The notes under the pieces: model-generated
Database searches by the model: none
What the model was told of the DNA's origin: nothing
The model's input: the letters and a program-made list of their open reading frames with translations, nothing else
Program-made: the position numbers and the translations under genes
Shown here: positions 24,001 to 36,270 of the stretch, piece after piece
Numbering within the stretch: position 1 is the first letter of the stretch
Layout: every line of letters starts with the position of its first letter
Source of the DNA: Thamnaconus septentrionalis
Lineage: Eukaryota; Chordata; Actinopteri; Tetraodontiformes; Monacanthidae
Length of the DNA stretch: 64,000 nucleotides
Assembly: GCA_009823395.1 (NCBI GenBank)
Contig: CM020512.1
Location: 8,807,905 to 8,871,904 of the forward strand
Direction of reading: 5' to 3'

Positions 24001-27000
24001 ATAAAGTTCAACTGATTTGACACGCGACTGCTTCGTAAAGTCACAAGCACAGTTCTGATGCATTGGAGGGAAAAAAAGAGATCCCAGTTTTGAATTATCG
24101 CTGTTTTTTATCTTTGCATTCCGGAGGCGGTCAGCGACCTTCTAGTTGTCACAGAACTGGGACGAGACTGCGGCGAGCTGACCTTAAACAGCCCGAGGAG
24201 ACGATAGAGAAGGAATGAAAGGAAGCAACTGTCAGCCAGGACGCTGCCGGTGAGATGAGTGCGGACGCCGCCGATAGTGAGGTGAGATCTCGGGGCAAAA
24301 AGGAAAATCAATGGACTGTATTGTTGGCTCTTTGTTGTGACCAATGGGTTTTTCTTCTCTCGCCACTCAAGCGTGACACATCAAGGCTTACCACAAATCA
24401 TGGAACACACACCTGATGTCACTTTTGGCACCAACAGGAAGCCTTGCCAAAGCCAGTTCTAACTAGCTGATCAATACTGATTTTTACAACTGTTAGAATA
24501 TGTAAAAATTAATCAAATATAAGCATTGAAAGCCTTTTGTTTTTGTCAAGTGAGGACTACTTGCAAACTTGGGCGTAACTTGTTATGTTATATTACAAAT
24601 GTTCCTTTTCGATACAGTGCAGAAGTCATTTTTCATGAGTGCCAGCGATACAGCTGAGATCATCTGAAATCTGACACGTCCTGTGCCGCTGAAGATAGTA
24701 ATTTGCTCTAAAACCCTAATCCTCAACACCCAGCGGTAACTGCTGAAGCTCGACTATCAGCATCATCCTATACAACTGTGGGCAGCTTCATATAGGGCCA
24801 GTTTAAAATACACACAAACGCAAAAAATAAATATAATAATAATAATAATAAAAAAATCTCACACAACACACTTTAAAGTGTTTATACGTAATAGAAAAGA
24901 GTTTCAGTCGACACCCACATCGTCGGCTGTTCTCTTCTATACAGACCGACGACCTCCCACCTGACACTAGAACACCTATACGTGTTCCTGCCGAATCCCG
25001 CCTTCTGATTGGCTGCAAGGTGTCGATTCATTCTATACATTGGACACCTCTCCGGGCAAGTTTCCTCTGCCTGCGCAAACTAAGTCGGTTATCAAAACTA
25101 TCATATCAGCTCACACGATGACGACTGTTGTTTTTGTTGTTGTTTTTCTTTGGGGGGAGTGAGTAACATCTACATAACGTCACGCAGCCAAGCGAGATGG
25201 TGACGCGAACAGTTCAAAGGACAAAAAAACAAAAACAAACAAAGGAGGAAAACTCCCAATAAACTACGACGCGATGCATCCGGCCAGCCAGGCCAATAAC
25301 CGCTGGGATAAAGTGCGCAGTGAACTCCGTTAAAGTTGACTACGCTTCCTGTCTCCTCCAACACGGCGCACTCACCCCTTACACTGGAGAAGAAGATTCC
25401 CTGGTGAATAATCAACGACGAAAGATTCCACTTCAGTCGTGATGTCGACGGCTTTTCACGCTCATTTCAACAAGGGGGGGGAGAACGGAGGAGTGGCTGC
25501 CGTGCCCCGTCCCGCCGCCGATGGATCCCTGCAGCTCCCGCAGCGCAGCGCGACTGGAACCCGCAGAACGGAGCATGAGCCCGGCAAGACAGCGCAATAA
25601 GGAAGTGTGGGAGGATTTTTTTTTTTTTTTTTTGGCTGCACCGTGGGAGGCGCTGCGCTCAAAAAGGCGCTCTTCTAGCGCCATCTACTGGGGGTTAGTG
25701 ATGGACTAGCAGACGGCCCAATTACGTGGGGTTGAGGGGTAAGATACGATTACACCCGCATATTTACATGACGTGACATTGTCACTGTTATGGTTGGTGG
25801 GTGTGTTTGCCAGCAGGGACCACCCGGGCCCACCGGAGGGCTTTAGCAGTGAGTGGAAGAAGCTCTCTGTGCAAACAGGTTGATGCCAGAGTTCAGACGA
25901 GACGAGAGTGGTCGGACGGGTTCCAGATGACAAGAAGACGAGTTAAGCTCAAATAACCACAAGCAAAGTGTGCAGTGGGGGCGTCTCTGAGAATGCACGA
26001 CACCTGGGACCGTGGAGTAACTAGATGTTCTACGCACAGGAGTGTCAAACTCAAATATACACAGTGGGCGAAAATTTAAAACTTGGACAAAATATCGGGC
26101 AAACGTTGATATTAATTGAAAAATCTTCCTCCAAATGTAACAGTGAACCTTTTTATATGGACCCAAACAAGTTTTGCGTCAACACTGAATGGAACAAGCA
26201 AACTTTAATACTATACAATAAAAAAAAAAAAAAACAATTTCATATTGCACACATGCAAAGTTGAATTTCAAATAAAAAAACATCGAAATAAATAAAATGT
26301 AAATAAATATGTAAGTAAATAGTATTTCAACAATAACTTTTTTTTTACACGGGCTAAAAATACATTTAAAAATAAAATAGCAATATTTAACCAATTAATT
26401 GATAATAATATCCTTCAATGAACGTGCAACCATTCAAGACCACGCCTTGCAGTAGCAAGAAACGTGCATAAAGAAAACGTTACTTATAGTCTGTTTAAGT
26501 AAGTAGTCTGCCAGAATACCAGCAGCAAAGCATTCTGGGATCTGTAGTATTAGCAGTATATCTGCTGTATGACACCGGCGGGCGAGCTCTGGTAGTCCTT
26601 TAATAATGCCAAATATAATTAGACTTTGCCAGAGTTTGATACCTATGGTCTACGGGGAAAACAGCGCCTGGTCTGGTCTGGTCTGGCCGGTGTAATTTAT
26701 AACCTAGGTTCACAAGCTCACAAGCACAACCACATATTCTCGAGGTTTAACTGTCGCTTAGTGGTTGTGTTGTTCTACAGATGTGTTGTTAACTTTCTCC
26801 AATTTGCGATTTTTGATGTAAAGTATCAAAATGCATCATGACTATTTTTTCTCCATGATACACTTTCATTCCTTCAGTAGTCGGGATTTATGTTGCATTA
26901 TAACAGCTGAGTGTCATCCTGTGTGAAGGACAAAGGACCAAAAAATTCTGCAGAGTCAAAAAGAGGATGTTACCATGCTAAATTGACCAGATGGGCCCAA

Positions 27001-27237
27001 GACTGTCATATGAGCACCAAAACAAAAAACAGTTCATCAAAAACCACCAACCAACACGTTAGAATGCATTAAATGTAATTGGAAAAGTTATATGGAGCAT
27101 TGGGTTAAACTAACGGGATTACATGACAAGGAAGTCAAAATGAAAACTGCTTACCTCCAATCTAAAACAAAAGTAAAGGTAATAGTAAAGCAACGATAAT
27201 GCCGCTTTGGTACTGTAATTTGGTATAGTGTCACGGG

Positions 27238-27319
<82 letters not shown>

Positions 27320-27713
27320 AACGTAAGTCATTTTATACATCACATGCTTACTGTGTGAATATCAATTTCTTTGAGTTTGTAATCATGACATTTTTCGCTA
27401 ATTTTGTCTAATCATCATGGATCAACGTCGCTTGAGCGTCATTCTAACTACATTTTACTGACTGTCGCTACATCCGTCCTCTTCCTGCACAGCGGAATCA
27501 GGCAGAAAAATGCAATGGATGCAAAATAAATGTCTGTCAAGCGTCCAAGCTAGAAGCAACTTCCCCACAGACGGTCAGATAACACCTGACAGCCTGGAAG
27601 AGGCGACGCGGCCAACAGAGCTCCGCGGCATGTCTCTTAGCTAGCAGTTAGCTTCGGTTCCATTTCCCCATTAAGATTTACTATGTTGAGACACACTTAC
27701 CGCGCCTGTCCAT
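9533..27713 (-). CDS. atp13a2: Polyamine-transporting ATPase 13A2 (P5B-type ATPase), 29 coding exons, 1,153 aa
   Basis: ATP13A2 is a lysosomal/late-endosomal P5B ATPase that exports polyamines from the lysosome; human loss of function causes Kufor-Rakeb parkinsonism. Exons in transcript order: 27701-27713, 23894-23970, 23261-23428, 21746-21804, 21578-21644, 21418-21497, 21092-21169, 20929-20998, 20715-20849, 20560-20626, 19558-19689, 18341-18502, 17916-18026, 17771-17817, 17004-17192, 16158-16364, 15786-15890, 14941-15097, 14666-14777, 13807-13931, 13515-13678, 13305-13397, 13115-13194, 12038-12190, 11840-11936, 10843-11066, 10096-10247, 9817-9989, 9533-9697. All phases join. Motifs: LTGES at 314-318 (actuator), DKTGT at 484-488 (D484 phosphorylated), KGSPE at 627-631 (nucleotide binding), MVTGDN at 718-723, GDGANDC at 840-846. 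Human is 1,180 aa. Odd points: PAALP replaces PPALP; exon 4 uses a GTCCGT donor and exon 21 a GTTGGT donor. Confidence 0.93.
10497..10765. repeat. Compound (CA)n/(TA)n/(CATA)n microsatellite
   Basis: A mixture of CA, TA and CATA runs fills this part of ATP13A2 intron 26. Long open frames of Tyr/Ile/His/Thr or Cys/Val repeats across it are artefacts of the repeat. Confidence 0.95.
12380..13020. repeat. Probable dispersed repeat debris in ATP13A2 intron 23
   Basis: The intron is long and includes an ATTGAAATGAATGGGCCGCC-type string and a GCATGATGGGAAGTGACACTACTGCGCATGC-like string, which I associate with dispersed teleost repeats. No termini or second copy were found in this window, so the identification is weak. 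Confidence 0.3.
13056..13107. repeat. (TG)26 microsatellite abutting a splice donor
   Basis: An uninterrupted TG run on the plus strand. On the ATP13A2 strand it is a CA run that starts two bases after the GTGAGT donor hexamer of exon 23 (plus-strand 13109-13114). Confidence 0.95.
13990..14375. repeat. Partly palindromic AT-rich repeat (GAAATTTTGAGAATAAAGT type)
   Basis: TTGAAATTTTGAGAATAAAG near 14229 is matched in reverse complement by GACTTTATTCACAAAATTTC near 14283. The flanks end in a TTCTTGTGGCCCTAATCC-type string. This is a dispersed-repeat style I know from fish genomes. It sits in ATP13A2 intron 19; the boundaries are approximate. Confidence 0.5.
16158..19689 (-). CDS. atp13a2: ATP13A2 exons 11-16: actuator domain, M3-M4 and phosphorylation site
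   Basis: Exon 11 carries [14 protein letters not shown] and ends inside LTG; exon 12 supplies GES, completing the dephosphorylation loop. Exon 13 encodes the conserved [15 protein letters not shown] and the start of helix 3. Exon 14 is only 47 bases ([13 protein letters not shown]). Exon 15 (63 codons) contains helix 4 with [11 protein letters not shown], then [16 protein letters not shown] and CFDK. Exon 16 opens with [11 protein letters not shown] and ends ESTGW, so the DK/TGT phosphorylation motif is split by an intron. The second proline of the P5B PPALP motif reads GCC (Ala) here. Confidence 0.9.
17249..17720 (-). mobile_element. Inverted-repeat MITE in ATP13A2 intron 14
   Basis: The segment is the reverse complement of the element at 61043-61597 over nearly its whole length. 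Shared blocks include GCGCAATTCTAG/CTAGAATTGTGC, ACTTGAAGTGAACTG, TGACGTGTAAATGCGA and CAAAGTACAATTGCG. The right terminus GGAAACGCTGCTA matches the terminal repeat of the OTUD3 copy. The left terminus (GGCCGAGATTCCATTAGAG) is more worn. Confidence 0.7.
18725..19250. mobile_element. MITE-like repeat with TAGTG...CACTA ends and GACC/GGTC-rich arms
   Basis: The left arm reads TAGTGCTGTAGTCAAGACCG; the right arm ends CTCCAGTACTACTACACTA. Both arms are full of AAGACC/GGTCTTGA words (for example GACCAGGGCAAGACCAAGAC and TCTTGACCGGTCTTGATC). The arms form imperfect inverted repeats around an AT-rich core. It lies in ATP13A2 intron 11. Superfamily not determined. Confidence 0.55.
20560..23428 (-). 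CDS. atp13a2: ATP13A2 exons 3-10: P5-specific N-terminal membrane hairpin and first transmembrane helices
   Basis: Exon 3 (56 codons) encodes [14 protein letters not shown] followed by the hydrophobic stretch of the P5B-specific membrane-associated N-terminal segment, at about residues 40-65. Exons 4-8 encode the cytosolic N-terminal domain, including [16 protein letters not shown] and the [16 protein letters not shown] block, in which IYGPN is conserved across P5 pumps. Exon 9 (45 codons) is almost entirely membrane (helices 1-2), reading [20 protein letters not shown] and then [13 protein letters not shown]. Exon 10 starts the actuator domain with [11 protein letters not shown]. Introns 5 and 7 begin with donor sites that run straight into GT- or CA-rich repeats. 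Confidence 0.9.
21055..21082. repeat. (TG)14 microsatellite next to the ATP13A2 exon 7 donor
   Basis: A perfect TG run on the plus strand. On the gene strand the intron begins GTGAGGACG and then becomes a CA run. Confidence 0.95.
22622..23050. mobile_element. MITE-like element with TAGGGATG...CATCCCTA termini
   Basis: The left end is TAGGGATGTTAACAATTAATCGATT and the right end is AATTTGCATCCCTAT. The arms are rich in ATTAATCGAT words and are roughly inverted. This resembles short non-autonomous DNA elements common in fish. It sits in ATP13A2 intron 3. Confidence 0.55.
24400..25700. other. ATP13A2 intron 1 segment with a promoter-like GC-rich part
   Basis: The stretch at about 25260-25600 is GC- and CpG-rich. 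On the minus strand it has a good splice-donor string (AGTGTAAGGG followed by GTGAGTGCG, at about plus-strand 25370). A GATTGGC box (inverted CCAAT) lies at about 25008. It could be an alternative first exon or promoter of ATP13A2. No start codon compatible with exon 2 was found in it. Confidence 0.3.
26037..26647. mobile_element. hAT-like non-autonomous DNA element, copy 2 (both ends visible)
   Basis: The left terminus is CAGGAGTGTCAAACTCAAAT; the right terminus is AGAGTTTGATACCTATG, its imperfect inverse. The host strings TTCTACGCA (left) and GTCTACGG (right) suggest a worn 8-base target duplication. The body matches copy 1 at 5462. Termini and duplication size fit the hAT superfamily. The element is too short to encode a transposase and none is visible. 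It lies in ATP13A2 intron 1. Confidence 0.7.
27241..27313. repeat. (AC)36 microsatellite
   Basis: A pure AC dinucleotide run of about 73 bases in ATP13A2 intron 1. Confidence 0.97.
27701..27713 (-). CDS. atp13a2: ATP13A2 exon 1, coding part (start codon plus 9 further bases and a split codon)
   Basis: The minus strand reads AAAAATGGACAGGCGCG then GTAAGTG. The ATG has A at -3 and G at +4, and the donor is a perfect GTAAGT in phase 1. Exon 2 at 23970 begins GTAGTG after a pyrimidine-rich CCCCGCAG acceptor and needs exactly one preceding base. The junction gives MDRRG followed by SVLEPQSG. The preceding 180 bases are CpG-rich, as expected of a promoter and first exon. A weaker phase-compatible alternative is ATGATTTGTG followed by GTAAGC at 24392-24401, but its start context is poor. 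Confidence 0.75.
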
Positions 27714-27900
27714 TTTTAGGTCAGGATAACATGTTCCATTAAAAACACCGCGCTCCCTCCACAGACCCGACTGTCTTCCAACCCGAGCGGTGGTTCTACT
27801 AGTTCCTTCACATTTTATCTCAGCTACAGGCTGCAGGCAGCTCGCTACGGGAAGCCACGCAGTCCAAAAAGGTTCAATCGCGCGTTTCAGCACCGCGCGT
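27714..27900 (-). promoter_or_regulatory. ATP13A2 5' leader with two upstream ORFs, and probable core promoter
   Basis: On the minus strand the leader contains ATGTGA, a start codon followed directly by a stop (27808-27813), and then a 7-codon uORF (27716-27739) whose TAA ends two bases before the main ATG. The region is CpG-richer than its surroundings, and a GCTAGCAGTTAGC string lies just inside intron 1 (about 27640-27653). The transcription start was not mapped. Confidence 0.5.
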
Positions 27901-28353
27901 TGTCAAATCTTTCTTGTAGGTTGACCGAAAGAAATAATTGAAATACAGTTTGACAACAATAACACAATTACACTTGTGTGATTCGTTAAGGTGAAAATGC
28001 AAACGAAAAGTATTATAGGGGGTGAAATGTTTTTTGATTTACTAGCCAATACCTAAAATTGTCCTTAAAAACATCCCTAAACTAATTCTGTTGCAATCAT
28101 TTAACTGGAAGTTAAAGCCAAATGGTCAAGAGAATAAAAAAATATGGTCAAACATGTTATTCAGTTAATTTTCAGTCAGTCAATGTTGTCACAACAGAAA
28201 TGTAGGTGTGAGTAATGTGCACACAAAATGTGATAACACTTACGAAACACTGCGTGAGGAGCTGTTTTTCTCACTACATGCTCAAGGATTTCCAATACAG
28301 CTTTCCAATAACACAAAATATGCATTTCATTTTCACAAGGAGCCCAGCAGAAC

Positions 28354-28359
28354 TTTAAT
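28354..28359 (-). promoter_or_regulatory. Candidate polyadenylation signal (ATTAAA) of SDHB
   Basis: TTTAAT on the plus strand is ATTAAA on the minus strand, about 325 bases after the SDHB stop. No AATAAA closer to the stop was noticed. Confidence 0.35.
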
Positions 28360-28683
28360 GATCACATATTTAAATATTTACAGCATGAAAACAGTTTTAA
28401 TGAGTGTTACTGAAGCATAAATACAGCACATCCTGGTGCTTTTTCTTCTTTTGTGTTAGCCTACATGGAGTAATGTCGTTCAGCAGGTTGCATCACTTTG
28501 GATGTTTTGCCCATCAGTTCCAATTTCCCGGCTCCTTCTCCTCACACTTTCAATGTCCGTTGCTCTCTGATGCAATCACGCTGAGCTAAAAAGTTCCTTG
28601 TTAATGATTCATGTCCTCTTATCTTAATTTGAGGTGCTTTAGGGAGATCTTGAGGCGGTCACACTTTCATTTTCCTCAGATGT

Positions 28684-31773
<3,090 letters not shown>

Positions 31774-31930
31774 CTTGGTCTTCCTGCAAGGGGGGCGAAA
31801 AATCGGCGGAAAATAAACAGGCTAGCTCTCTATGTTGTTAGCAGTAGCTAGCTGAGGCTGCAGTGCTGCGTGTCCGCGTCGTCGACCCTCCTCCTATAGT
31901 ATCGAGGCACAAACTCCACCCAGGACATGT
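31774..31930 (-). promoter_or_regulatory. SDHB promoter-proximal region
   Basis: Directly upstream of the SDHB start is a GC-richer stretch with repeated GCTAGC/TTAGC words at about 31822-31855 and CGCGTCGTCGAC at about 31876. The transcription start was not determined. Confidence 0.4.
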
Positions 31931-34900
31931 GACGCAAGCACGCTGGCGTGCGTCAACGAAGGGTGCTTTCACGTACTCCCACAAAATTCGGTCAACCGAA
32001 ATCCGAACCAAAATTTCATTAGAAATAGGAATATTTTGATCTCAAACCGGCTGTCAATGGATAGTTACATTAGCGTGAGCGCTTCCCGCAGACATTGATT
32101 TTCTCCAATGAAAGAAGCCATGGTCTGATTGTTTGGATCGTAAGTATAGACTTTTCTGAGTGCTTTTTGGTAAAACCTTTGAATGTGTGTACTTCACAAC
32201 AGTACGCTAAGGCGTCATATGTAAATGCTCTTTCACAACTCTCATTGCCACTGGGGGTCAGTTACATACTGTGTTTGTAACCATAAACACATATACGTAA
32301 GATTAAACCTGATTTATTGAAACTTTTTGAACTTTACCACATTACTGAATATTTCTATACCATACATTAATTGTGATTGGTTATTTTACTAAATGTAAGA
32401 ATATATATTTTTTTTCAATATGATTATGTACTTGAGAACAAGTTCTCCACTTCCATTAATCTTATCTTTCATCTCCATATCTCTGATGCATTGTTATTTG
32501 TGTGCTGTAAATGGACTGATATCCTTTAAAAGCATTTCTGTAAACCCTTTAAATGCAGTCCTTGACAGTCACCCTAGCTCCTGGCTCTTTAAAAGGGGGT
32601 TGTTAAGATCTATTGCCCTTCAAAGAGAATGTGTATTTATTTGTGAAATAATGACTTCCAGCCAAGCCAGACTTTCTATGCATTAGGTTGCATCTTTAGG
32701 GCAGACGTGTACAACATGCTGTTATGACGGTAAATTCAATTGAAGATCAATGCAAATAGCTCCAGAGATATTAATTTGTCATATGATGTTTTACCATATA
32801 GTCAATTTGTTTGCATGTGTGCATGGGTGCATATGCCATGCGTAATTAATTGATTTAAAAAAAAGAATGCTTCATTTTCTTTCTTTCTTTTTAAAAAAAG
32901 AAAAATCTAAAAATATGTATTACATGAAAATGTGTTTTTGCCAGACTTTGGCAGCAGGTGTGATCACTTCACTTCGGATGCCTCATCTGTGCAAAACCTC
33001 ACTGCTCCTCAAGGGGTTTCATCAAACACTTTGTCAAAAATGAACACATGCTCGTTTATAATGTGTGTGGTGCTCTTTGTTGAGAGAAAATGGCATTTTA
33101 ATAAACTGTAATTTCCCACAAGTGTAAACAAGAAATGTAAGTGTAAGCGTTTATGTCTGATTATTGTATAATAGCACCTTTCTGGACATGAATGGATGGA
33201 TTCTATACAGAGATTATTTTTGCTGTAATTGAGAGGAATGACGACTGCGGCTGCAGTTTAAAGGTGAGGCTCTTCATTTATATTTCAGCTCCAGCCTGTT
33301 ACGCATGTGCTTGTGCACCAAAGTTGACAAGAAAATTCATCAAAATGGGTTTTCGCTCGCATCGGCTGCAGGGCAATCACCTAACCCTGCCAAATGGCAA
33401 GGGGAATTTAATGTATTGAGAAAACAGCAAGATCATATACGCAGAAGAGTGGGGTGTAAATTGAACCCGGAAGTCATTTAATTTCCACCTGGCCGGCTTG
33501 ATGATTGGATTGCTTCTTTCACATTTCAATAAAATCACTTGTCGGTGATAGAGAAGTAAAATAATGTAGACTGTGGTATATTACTACAACAATAGAAGAG
33601 TATTTCCAAAAGCTATTTCACTTCAGCCTGACAATCCCTGTGACCAAACAGTTTCCTCTGCTTTGCTCATTTTTTATTTAGCCCAGCATCTGAGAGGCGG
33701 ACTGCAGGACACCTCAGAGGATGCTGTGCACAGCGTGTGTTGTTTACTCCTTGTCATTACCGTTACAGCCGTGGCTTATGACTTCAATATTAATGCGCTG
33801 TTTTAGTGACTTTTTTTTTTTTTTTAAAGCCAGAGCTGTGTCCTTGTGCTTTAGATGTAATTGGAATTTTTGGTGGAAGGAGTGACATTGCCTTGTGCTA
33901 CACCAAAGGAGAGTGAAGAAAAGATATTTTAAATTACTTTTACAAATGTGTATTTTGTACATCACAATAAAAGCACCTGTATCTGTAAATACATTAAATT
34001 CACAAACCCTTGAAGTAATTTAATATGATATAATATAATATAATATAATATAATATAATATAATATAATATAATATAATATAATATAATAATATAATATA
34101 ATTTTTGTGTTGTTCTTTTTTGTGTTTGTTCTTTTTCTTATTTTGTATTTCTATAAATCTTGACTATGTGCTAAATAAATAAAAGAAAAAAAACAAAACA
34201 ACAACAATATTGCCATTACTGAATTTTGCAACTTCATTCTGCCATTTCTGCAATGTTCTTGCTCTCCTTTCATTGACTTTCCTTCACCACGTTGAATGAT
34301 GCACTTCTGGCTGCCTTTCAGCTCTGCTCAGGAAAAGGACCATGCCGTCATGACAGGTGCGGCACCTACGGAGTGCAAGTGAGTCACTTCCATGCACAGG
34401 ATGTTTGATTAGGAAAATGGGCATGGCTTTTTAATTTGCTCCATCTAATTGAAAAGGCTGCAGAGTGGATCTGATTTTCAATGCACACACTTTGCCAAGG
34501 CAGCTGCGTGTTTTGCAGCAACTGTGTGCCTATTGTTGCTCCTACATTCTAAATGCCCTTTTTAAAACCATATTCAACTATATTAGCCAATTTTTAGATA
34601 TACTGTGGATTCTTTTTGATGTTCTCTCCTCCCCTGCAGCTCCTCTCAGTCAGCGGTGCTGCATGCATGGCCATGCTGGCCCGTTTATGATCACATATTC
34701 ACAAGTCATGATTTTTGCAAGGCTGGAGTCAATCTGCGAGCATCTCAAAGCTCCTCCCTTCAATGCAGCTCCCCGTCTGGTGGGCAGAAGAACCTCGAGT
34801 TGGTATCTTACATTATTCACTGTGCAGCGCTGTGAGGAGGGAAAGAGCAGCGCCGTGACTGCAAAGGGCAGCGGCTGAACTGAGGAAGACCCATTTTCTC

Positions 34901-34970
34901 TCCTCAAGCATATGCTTGTCTTTGCTGTCAGAGTGGTTTTATCAGGACCGTGTAGTCTGCATGGGAGTTA
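31931..34970. other. Intergenic region between SDHB and TMEM240, left part
   Basis: No gene supported. The DNA is AT-rich, with short open frames of no recognisable family. It holds the pentanucleotide repeat listed separately and some A/T runs. Confidence 0.4.
34029..34101. repeat. (AATAT)n pentanucleotide repeat
   Basis: About 14 units of TAATA/AATAT with minor slippage at the right end. Confidence 0.95.
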
Positions 34971-34983
34971 TTGTGAAATGCAG

Positions 34984-36270
34984 TCAGACAGAGATCAAAA
35001 TACAAACATGACATGACATGACATGCACACAAGTTAAAAAAAAAGGAAAATTTGAGTGTGAATCAAAAAATATTAGGCTGGATACTAAGTTTTTACCAGA
35101 ACTGGACGATATTTTCAGAGTAAAAGAACAGCTGAATGCTTTTCTACTGTCACCTTGGGTTCGGAAAGAGTTCAGACGAAAACGGCGTTGTGCAGCGGCA
35201 GCCAGTGATCTGTGGCTAATGTCGCTCCTTGCGTCAATAGAAGGCCTTGAGCTCCGCTGACCTGACTCAACTAGCGGTAACAAATCAGAGAGGTTTGCTC
35301 GAATGTGATAGGCGGATCAATCACCAAGTCACCTCTCTGCTGTCGCCTTCCCTTTCCAAGCGCTTTCTGTGCATTCTTTCCCACGTGGATACAGCAAGAA
35401 ATGTTTGAAACATCGGTGTACCAACTATACTGTGCGTGTATGCTGGCGCTTTGGGGAGACAACAAGTTCATTTACAGCAGACAGTGCCGCTATTGATGGC
35501 GAAAGGGAAGAGGTGATTTACTCACGCCAAGCAAAGCATTGGTCCCCAGAGGTCGCTCGCTAGCTCAAGTTGCACAACGGTCTGTCTAATGCATTCGGCC
35601 CTGAAACCAATGAGGTGTCCGAATCGTTATTTATTGCTTTGATGAAATGGGCCTGGAATCCTCTGGAGATGGACGGCAGAAGCGCTTGCAAGCGAGTCTC
35701 TCGACCAGTTGGCATCATGCAGCGAATGCGTACTCGACGTCTACATGGAAGATGGCGACACTGGCAAATTTCTTTTTTTCCTTCTGCACTCGCGCTCCCC
35801 TGAAGATGAGGTTCTGACCGCAGCCCCAATTGACCAAAGGGGTTAATGATGCCATAAAGCATGGTGCACACAAAATGGATTGGCTGCTGATGAAAGCAGG
35901 TAAGTGGGGGGTTGGCAAGGTCGCCGTCCTCCCTGAGGAGACAGCCGCAGAGACCTCAGCCTGGTATGACGTGGTCATACAACAGCACGGTCGTAAAAGG
36001 GGTCCTTTCTCCTGACACAAGGTTGCCCGGTGTGTTGCCCATGCGGGAAGAGGCCACGATGTCTCCAAAAGCAGAGGTTGTCCTGAGTGTGGTGACCACT
36101 TCCAGGCCCGGAGGAAGAGGCGTCTCTCAGACACCTACAAGAATGGTTGAAACCATTGTAGAGATATTTTACGAGGACGTAAAGGTGAGAAAGGGTCTAT
36201 TGACGGAGGTTACAGCTGGAGCTTAAGAGGAAGAAGCCAATAAAATAAAATAAAAAAAACAGCAACAAAA
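34984..36270 (+). other. Unassigned region with a cluster of short open frames ending at an A-rich AATAAA tract
   Basis: Several plus-strand frames occur close together (35018-35260, 35369-35563, 35570-35803, 35830-36015, 35912-36226), with higher GC than the flanks. It ends near 36240 with [22 protein letters not shown] recognise no domain in any frame. It could be a decayed retrocopy or repeat, or chance. No product is proposed. Confidence 0.2.

Noticed and set aside
24255..24288. Plus-strand ATGAGTGCGGACGCCGCCG... followed by GTGAGA, reading MSADAADSE, similar to the start of human ATP13A2 (MSAD)
   Set aside because: It is on the strand opposite to ATP13A2, has no downstream plus-strand exon, and the phase-compatible first exon at 27701-27713 explains the gene better.
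24392..24401. ATGATTTGTG followed by GTAAGC as ATP13A2 exon 1
   Set aside because: The phase fits, but the start context is poor and there is no promoter-like sequence; the 27701-27713 exon has a better start, donor and CpG context.
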